Assembly (NCBI GenBank): GCA_020217035.1
Contig: JAIWOG010000302.1
Coordinates: 1 to 18,722 of the forward strand
DNA length: 18,722 bases
Origin: Magnetospirillum sp.
GTDB taxonomy: Bacteria; Pseudomonadota; Alphaproteobacteria; Rhodospirillales; Magnetospirillaceae
Direction: 5' to 3'
Part shown: piece by piece, positions 15,618 to 18,722 of the stretch
Layout: each line of letters opens with the position of its first letter
Position numbering within the stretch: the stretch's first letter is position 1
The notes under the pieces: model-generated
The model's database searches: none
The model's input: the letters and a program-made list of their open reading frames with translations, nothing else
What the model was told of the DNA's origin: nothing
Made by a program: the position numbers and the translations under genes

Positions 15618-16036
15618 CAGTTATGCGGCATTCGTCGCAGTCTGACGATGACCTCGACCGCTTCGATCATCATGCCTTCCGGGGGGGCCGGCAGGTTCAC
15701 GATCATCGGCTGCGGGTCGGGGATGTCCTCGATGCGGCCGGTGCGGGCATCGTAGAAATGATGATGCTCGCGGGTGTTGGTGCAAAAGAAATGGCGGTCG
15801 CCACAGCCCACACGCCGCAATAGGTCGGATTCGGCGAAGTGGTTCAGGGTGTTGTAGACGGTGGCCAGCGACAGCCCATGGCCGGCGTCGGCCAGTTCCT
15901 GATGGAAGGATTCCGGCGTCAGATGCCGGTGGCCGCCATCCAGGATGGCGCGCAATATGGTCATACGGGGCGTGGTCGGACGGATTCCGGCCTCGCGTAG
16001 CATCTGCTGTTCTGTTGCTTGATGGCGGACAAGCAT
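15617..16036 (-). CDS. irr: Irr-like Fur-family regulator (iron response / peroxide type)
   Basis: This 139-residue Fur-superfamily regulator has the recognition helix region LSLATVYNTLNHF (56-68), a His triplet EHHHFYD (90-96), IEDIP (102-106) and the tail LPAPPEGMMIEAVEVIVRLR (115-134). That tail and the HHH motif are what I recognise from rhizobial Irr, which senses haem and controls iron and haem genes; PerR-like peroxide sensors are the closest alternative. Structural CxxC pairs are absent (only Cys78 and Cys85). I chose the ATG at 16034-16036, 9 nt after GGGAGG; a TTG at 16045 would sit directly on that ribosome binding site. It converges on the peroxidase/cytochrome genes, suggesting it regulates them. 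A palindrome 29 bp upstream could allow autoregulation. Confidence 0.82.
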   Translation of the reverse strand: MLVRHQATEQQMLREAGIRPTTPRMTILRAILDGGHRHLTPESFHQELADAGHGLSLATVYNTLNHFAESDLLRRVGCGDRHFFCTNTREHHHFYDARTGRIEDIPDPQPMIVNLPAPPEGMMIEAVEVIVRLRRMPHN

Positions 16037-16064
16037 GGATCGCAACCTCCCACGACTGGGGACC

Positions 16065-16080
16065 CCCTAACACTTTAGGG
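16065..16080. promoter_or_regulatory. Palindrome upstream of the Irr-like gene
   Basis: CCCTAA (16065-16070) and TTAGGG (16075-16080) form a perfect 6-bp dyad around CACT, 29 bp before the regulator's ATG. TTTAGGG in the right arm recalls the TTTAGAA arm of Irr-type boxes. It may be an autoregulatory site. Between it and the DUF2061 gene (about 180 bases) I see an AT-rich stretch with a T-run near 16173-16182 and the 8-bp palindrome ATAATTAT (16184-16191), but no confident promoter. Confidence 0.35.
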
Positions 16081-16258
16081 TTAATGCATGCTAATCCATC
16101 AAAGTGGAATGATTCAAGTTTAGACGCATCAGTCTGGAACCGTTCCAAGAAATCGACTAATCGTATTTCTCTATTTTTTTTTAATAATTATCGATTTCTA
16201 TCACTTTTATGGTCCGGTTATGATCGGCCCCGTGACGATCTGAACCCGGAGGTGCGAC

Positions 16259-16441
16259 ATGCTGAAGATGATGAAGATGACCAGCCAGTTGGGCTTGCAT
16301 CTGGTCGTCGCCGTGGCGGTCACCTACGCCATCACCGGTTCGTTGGCCCTGGGCGGCGCCATCGCCTTGATCGAACCGGTGTGCAATGTCATCGCCGGCC
16401 AGTTCCACGAAAAAGCCTGGGCCAAGTTCGGCCGGGTTTGA
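16259..16441 (+). CDS. DUF2061 small membrane protein
   Basis: The 60-residue product has one or two tightly packed hydrophobic segments (about 12-40) with the DUF2061 features TGSLALGGAIALIEPVCN and HEKAWAKF near the end. The family's function is unknown; it is taken to be an inner-membrane protein. The ATG has an excellent ribosome binding site, GGAGGTG, 6-7 nt upstream, which supports expression despite the small size. TATGAT at 16219-16224 may be the -10. It is divergent from the Irr-like gene, so the AT-rich intergenic region may serve both. A hairpin (16450-16474) follows its stop directly. Confidence 0.82.
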   Translation: MLKMMKMTSQLGLHLVVAVAVTYAITGSLALGGAIALIEPVCNVIAGQFHEKAWAKFGRV

Positions 16442-16474
16442 AACAAAAACCCCGGAGCCTTGCGGGCTCCGGGG
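16441..16474 (-). terminator. Rho-independent terminator of yegP
   Basis: CCCCGGAGCC (16450-16459) pairs perfectly with GGCTCCGGGG (16465-16474) around TTGCG. On the minus strand the stem is followed by TTTTTGTTT, so it terminates the DUF1508 gene, whose stop is 6 nt before. On the plus strand it can also act on the DUF2061 message but lacks a U-tract there. Confidence 0.88.
16445..16458. repeat. 14-bp direct repeat, left copy flanking yegP
   Basis: AAAAACCCCGGAGC occurs here and again at 16906-16919, either side of the DUF1508 gene, 461 bp apart. Both copies are the left arm of a terminator hairpin. Confidence 0.7.
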
Positions 16475-16480
16475 TAGAGT

Positions 16481-16810
16481 TCAGGCGTTGTCGACGACTT
16501 CGGAATTAGGGCCGTTTTCTTTCACAGACTTAATCCCGGTTTCCCGGCCTTGCTCAGTTTCATAAAGCTGACTGGTCCCGATGATCTCATGATTGCCGGC
16601 CTTAAGGACGAATCGGAATTTTCCACCCGCAGCAGTAAGACGGTCATAACGAGCGTCAATGGCGCTGTTAACCTTAACCGAATCAATGCCTTTCCGTGCT
16701 CCAGACTTTTCCTTGTAGGTTTCGCTGGTCAGGATTTTTTCCCCGTTCCCAGCTTTCAGGTTGAAGAAGAACTCTCCGTTCGTTGCGCGTTCGATCACAT
16801 ATTTTCCCAT
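16481..16810 (-). CDS. yegP: DUF1508 (UPF0339/YegP-like) protein
   Basis: This 109-residue protein is made of two DUF1508 repeats, at about residues 11-48 (NGEFFFNLKAGNGEKILTSE, then GIDSVK) and 62-99 (GKFRFVLKAGNHEIIGTSQL, then GIKSVK). The repeat fold is a small beta-sandwich known from YegP; the function is unknown, though the family is often linked to stress survival. I chose the ATG at 16808-16810, with AAGGA about 7 nt upstream; the frame is open for 49 more codons upstream but those residues do not resemble the family. Base composition by eye is clearly less GC-rich than the neighbours, and codons such as AAA, GAA and AAT are frequent. It stands alone between two terminators. Confidence 0.9.
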   Translation of the reverse strand: MGKYVIERATNGEFFFNLKAGNGEKILTSETYKEKSGARKGIDSVKVNSAIDARYDRLTAAGGKFRFVLKAGNHEIIGTSQLYETEQGRETGIKSVKENGPNSEVVDNA

Positions 16811-16905
16811 ATTCCATCCTTTCGTATCCAAAGCGGCTACGACCGCATAGGAAGTATGGCGTAAGATAGGCGCTACATAAAGTTGTGTTCTGCCGGTGGC
16901 GATAG

Positions 16906-16938
16906 AAAAACCCCGGAGCTTATCGCCCCGGGGTTTTT
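16906..16938. terminator. Bidirectional terminator between yegP and the carboxylase gene
   Basis: AAAAACCCCGG (16906-16916) pairs perfectly with CCGGGGTTTTT (16928-16938) around an 11-nt loop; T-runs occur on both strands. It serves the carboxylase gene (minus strand, stop 60 nt before). The 14-bp repeat shared with 16445-16458 begins here. Confidence 0.85.
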
Positions 16939-16956
16939 CCTTTCGCAGATCATCCA

Positions 16957-16988
16957 ATGACCCTCCCCGCCTATGCCGAGAGGGTCAT
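16957..16988 (-). other. Second hairpin just after the carboxylase stop
   Basis: ATGACCCTC (16957-16965) pairs with GAGGGTCAT (16980-16988) around a 14-nt loop, 9 nt past the stop codon. There is no T-run, so it is more likely a 3'-end stabilising stem or part of a two-step terminator with 16906-16938. Confidence 0.55.
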
Positions 16989-16997
16989 GGTAGAACT

Positions 16998-18722
16998 TCA
17001 GGCGAATTCGATGATCTTCTGGTCCACCGCCAGCGATTCGCCCGGCTGGGCGTGAATCTTGCCGATGGTGCCGTCGCGTTCGGCCTTCAGGATGTTTTCC
17101 ATCTTCATGGCCTCGACCACCGCCAGCGGCTCGCCGGCCTTGACTTCCTGGCCTTCCGTGACCTCGACCGCGCGCAGCAGGCCGGGCATGGGCGACAGCA
17201 GGTACTTGGACATGTCCGGCGGCGCCTTGAACGGCATCAGCTTGTTCAACTCGGCGGCGCGGCGGGTCAACACCGTGGCCTTCACCCGGCTGCCGGCATG
17301 GGCCAAGGTGTAGGACACGCCGTCACGATCCACCTGGACGCAGACCGAACGGCCGTCGACGGTGCCGACGAACAGCGGCTGGCCGATCTGCCAATCGGTC
17401 TTGACGATCACCGCCTCGCCGCCGATGACCACGGCGAAACCGCTTTCGGCATGACGGCATTCGATGTCGTGATAGGCGCCGTTCAGCACCACGGTCCATT
17501 CCACCGGGGTCTTCATGTCGTGACCGGCGAACTGGCCCGAGGTCTTCAGGTTACGGTCGGTGATGGTCGCCTTGACGGAGGCGGCCACGGCGATCAGCAC
17601 GGTCGGGTCGTCGGCCGGCAGGTCGTTGGCGTGGAAACCGTCCTTGTATTCCTCGGCGATGAAATTGGTGGTCAGGTTGCCCTTCACAAAGCGTTCCTTG
17701 CTCATCAACGACGCCAGGAACGGGATGTTGTGGGACAGGCCACGGATGTAATAGGCGTCCAGCGCGTCACGCATGTGGGCGATGGCGGCATCGCGGGTCG
17801 GACCATAGGTGATCAGCTTGGCGATCATCGGATCGTAGAACATGCTGATCTCGCCGCCTTCGTAGACGCCGGTGTCGACACGCACATGGGCGCTTTCCGC
17901 CGGGGGCTGATAGCGGGTCAGGCGGCCGGTCGACGGCAGGAAGTTGCGGAACGGATCCTCGGCGTAGACGCGGGATTCGATGGCCCAGCCGTTCAGCTTG
18001 ACCTCGTCTTGGGTGATGGGCAGCTTCTCGCCGGCCGCCACCTTGATCATCAGTTCCACCAGGTCCAGGCCGGTGACCATTTCGGTGACCGGATGCTCGA
18101 CCTGCAGGCGGGTGTTCATTTCCAGGAAATAGAACTCGCCGGTGGCGCCACCGACGATGAATTCGACGGTACCGGCCGACTTGTACTGCACCGCCTTGGC
18201 CAAGGCGCAGGCTTGCTCGCCCATGGCCTTGCGCATCTCGGGCGACAGGAAGGGCGACGGCGCCTCTTCGATCACCTTCTGGTGGCGGCGCTGGATCGAG
18301 CATTCACGCTCGCCCAGATAGATGGTGTTGCCGAAGCTGTCGGCCAGCACCTGGATTTCGATGTGGCGGGGTTCCTGGATGAACTTTTCCACGAACACGC
18401 GGTCGTCGGCGAAGGACGACTTGGCCTCGTTGGTAGCCGAGATGAAGCCTTCATGGGCCTCGGCGTCGTTCCATGCCAGGCGCATGCCCTTGCCGCCACC
18501 GCCGGCGGAAGCCTTGATCATCACCGGATAGCCGATTTCATTGGCGATCTTCACCGCCTCGTCGGCGTCCTTGATGACGCCCAGGTAACCGGGAACGGTG
18601 TTGACGCCGGCTTCGCGGGCCAGCTTCTTCGACTCGATCTTGTCGCCCATGGCGAAGATGGCGTGGGCGTCGGGACCGATGAAGGTGATGCCGGCCTTGG
18701 CCAGGGCTTCCTGGAACTCGCG
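16998..18722 (-). CDS. pccA: Propionyl-CoA carboxylase alpha subunit, biotin-containing (N-terminus cut)
   Basis: The visible 574 residues are most of a biotin-dependent acyl-CoA carboxylase alpha subunit; roughly 90 N-terminal residues lie beyond the right edge. The biotin carboxylase part shows the ATP-grasp loop KASAGGGGKGMR, the ERECSIQRRHQKVIEEAPSP block, EMNTRLQVEHPVTE and STGRLTRYQPP. Then comes a BT-type linker domain (about 150 residues), and the biotinyl domain at the end with EAMKMEN, its Lys 35 residues from the C-terminus. The BT linker favours PccA over the short AccC of acetyl-CoA carboxylase; 3-methylcrotonyl-CoA carboxylase alpha is the main alternative. The role would be propionyl-CoA to methylmalonyl-CoA conversion. 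It ends in two hairpins. Confidence 0.9.
   Translation of the reverse strand, partial: REFQEALAKAGITFIGPDAHAIFAMGDKIESKKLAREAGVNTVPGYLGVIKDADEAVKIANEIGYPVMIKASAGGGGKGMRLAWNDAEAHEGFISATNEAKSSFADDRVFVEKFIQEPRHIEIQVLADSFGNTIYLGERECSIQRRHQKVIEEAPSPFLSPEMRKAMGEQACALAKAVQYKSAGTVEFIVGGATGEFYFLEMNTRLQVEHPVTEMVTGLDLVELMIKVAAGEKLPITQDEVKLNGWAIESRVYAEDPFRNFLPSTGRLTRYQPPAESAHVRVDTGVYEGGEISMFYDPMIAKLITYGPTRDAAIAHMRDALDAYYIRGLSHNIPFLASLMSKERFVKGNLTTNFIAEEYKDGFHANDLPADDPTVLIAVAASVKATITDRNLKTSGQFAGHDMKTPVEWTVVLNGAYHDIECRHAESGFAVVIGGEAVIVKTDWQIGQPLFVGTVDGRSVCVQVDRDGVSYTLAHAGSRVKATVLTRRAAELNKLMPFKAPPDMSKYLLSPMPGLLRAVEVTEGQEVKAGEPLAVVEAMKMENILKAERDGTIGKIHAQPGESLAVDQKIIEFA

Noticed and set aside
16811..16957. 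Longer yegP start 49 codons upstream
   Set aside because: The added residues do not resemble DUF1508 proteins, and the ATG at 16810 has a good ribosome binding site.

Overview
The window looks like ordinary chromosome of a GC-rich alphaproteobacterium, most likely a Rhodospirillales member close to Magnetospirillum. The reasons are the block fur / acyltransferases / miaB / phoH / ybeY / corC / lnt / XRE regulator, a MucR/Ros regulator, an Irr-type Fur protein, a TusA-like protein with a CPMT active site, and a degP-rarA pair. The organism call rests on recalled gene content and protein flavour, not on a database search.

Layout. Positions 1-8036 (minus strand) hold a dense gene string read from fur (8036) down to an XRE-family regulator cut by the left edge. 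It comprises fur, an OlsB-type N-acyltransferase, a PlsC/OlsA-type O-acyltransferase, miaB, phoH, ybeY, corC and lnt. From miaB to lnt every junction is a 4-base stop/start overlap, and most starts are GTG or TTG. Genes 8163-9540 are mucR (minus), a small TusA-like sulfurtransferase (plus) and an unknown lipoprotein (minus). Genes 9700-13250 (plus) are a receiver protein without its phospho-acceptor Asp, overlapping an Hpt protein, then the periplasmic protease degP, overlapping rarA. Genes 13405-15584 (plus) are a di-haem cytochrome c peroxidase and a pentahaem TorC-type membrane cytochrome, facing an Irr-like regulator (minus). The right end has a DUF2061 membrane protein, a DUF1508 (YegP) protein between two terminator hairpins, and most of a propionyl-CoA carboxylase alpha subunit.

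How the genes work together. The left block combines RNA maturation and ribosome quality control (MiaB, YbeY, PhoH) with envelope lipid and lipoprotein work (Lnt, PlsC/OlsA, OlsB). The peroxidase, TorC-like cytochrome and Irr-like regulator look like a periplasmic peroxide-reduction module: quinol to pentahaem cytochrome to peroxidase, under iron/haem/peroxide-responsive control. The DNA before the peroxidase is rich in inverted repeats resembling Irr-type boxes.

No mobile element, CRISPR array, phage, tRNA or rRNA was seen, and no clearly new multi-gene system. The best leads are regulatory: the 10-11 bp inverted repeat bracketing the degP start, the operator cluster before the peroxidase, the Asp-less receiver/Hpt pair, the 30-bp coding repeat in corC, and the direct repeats flanking yegP. 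No gap between genes exceeds about 225 bases.
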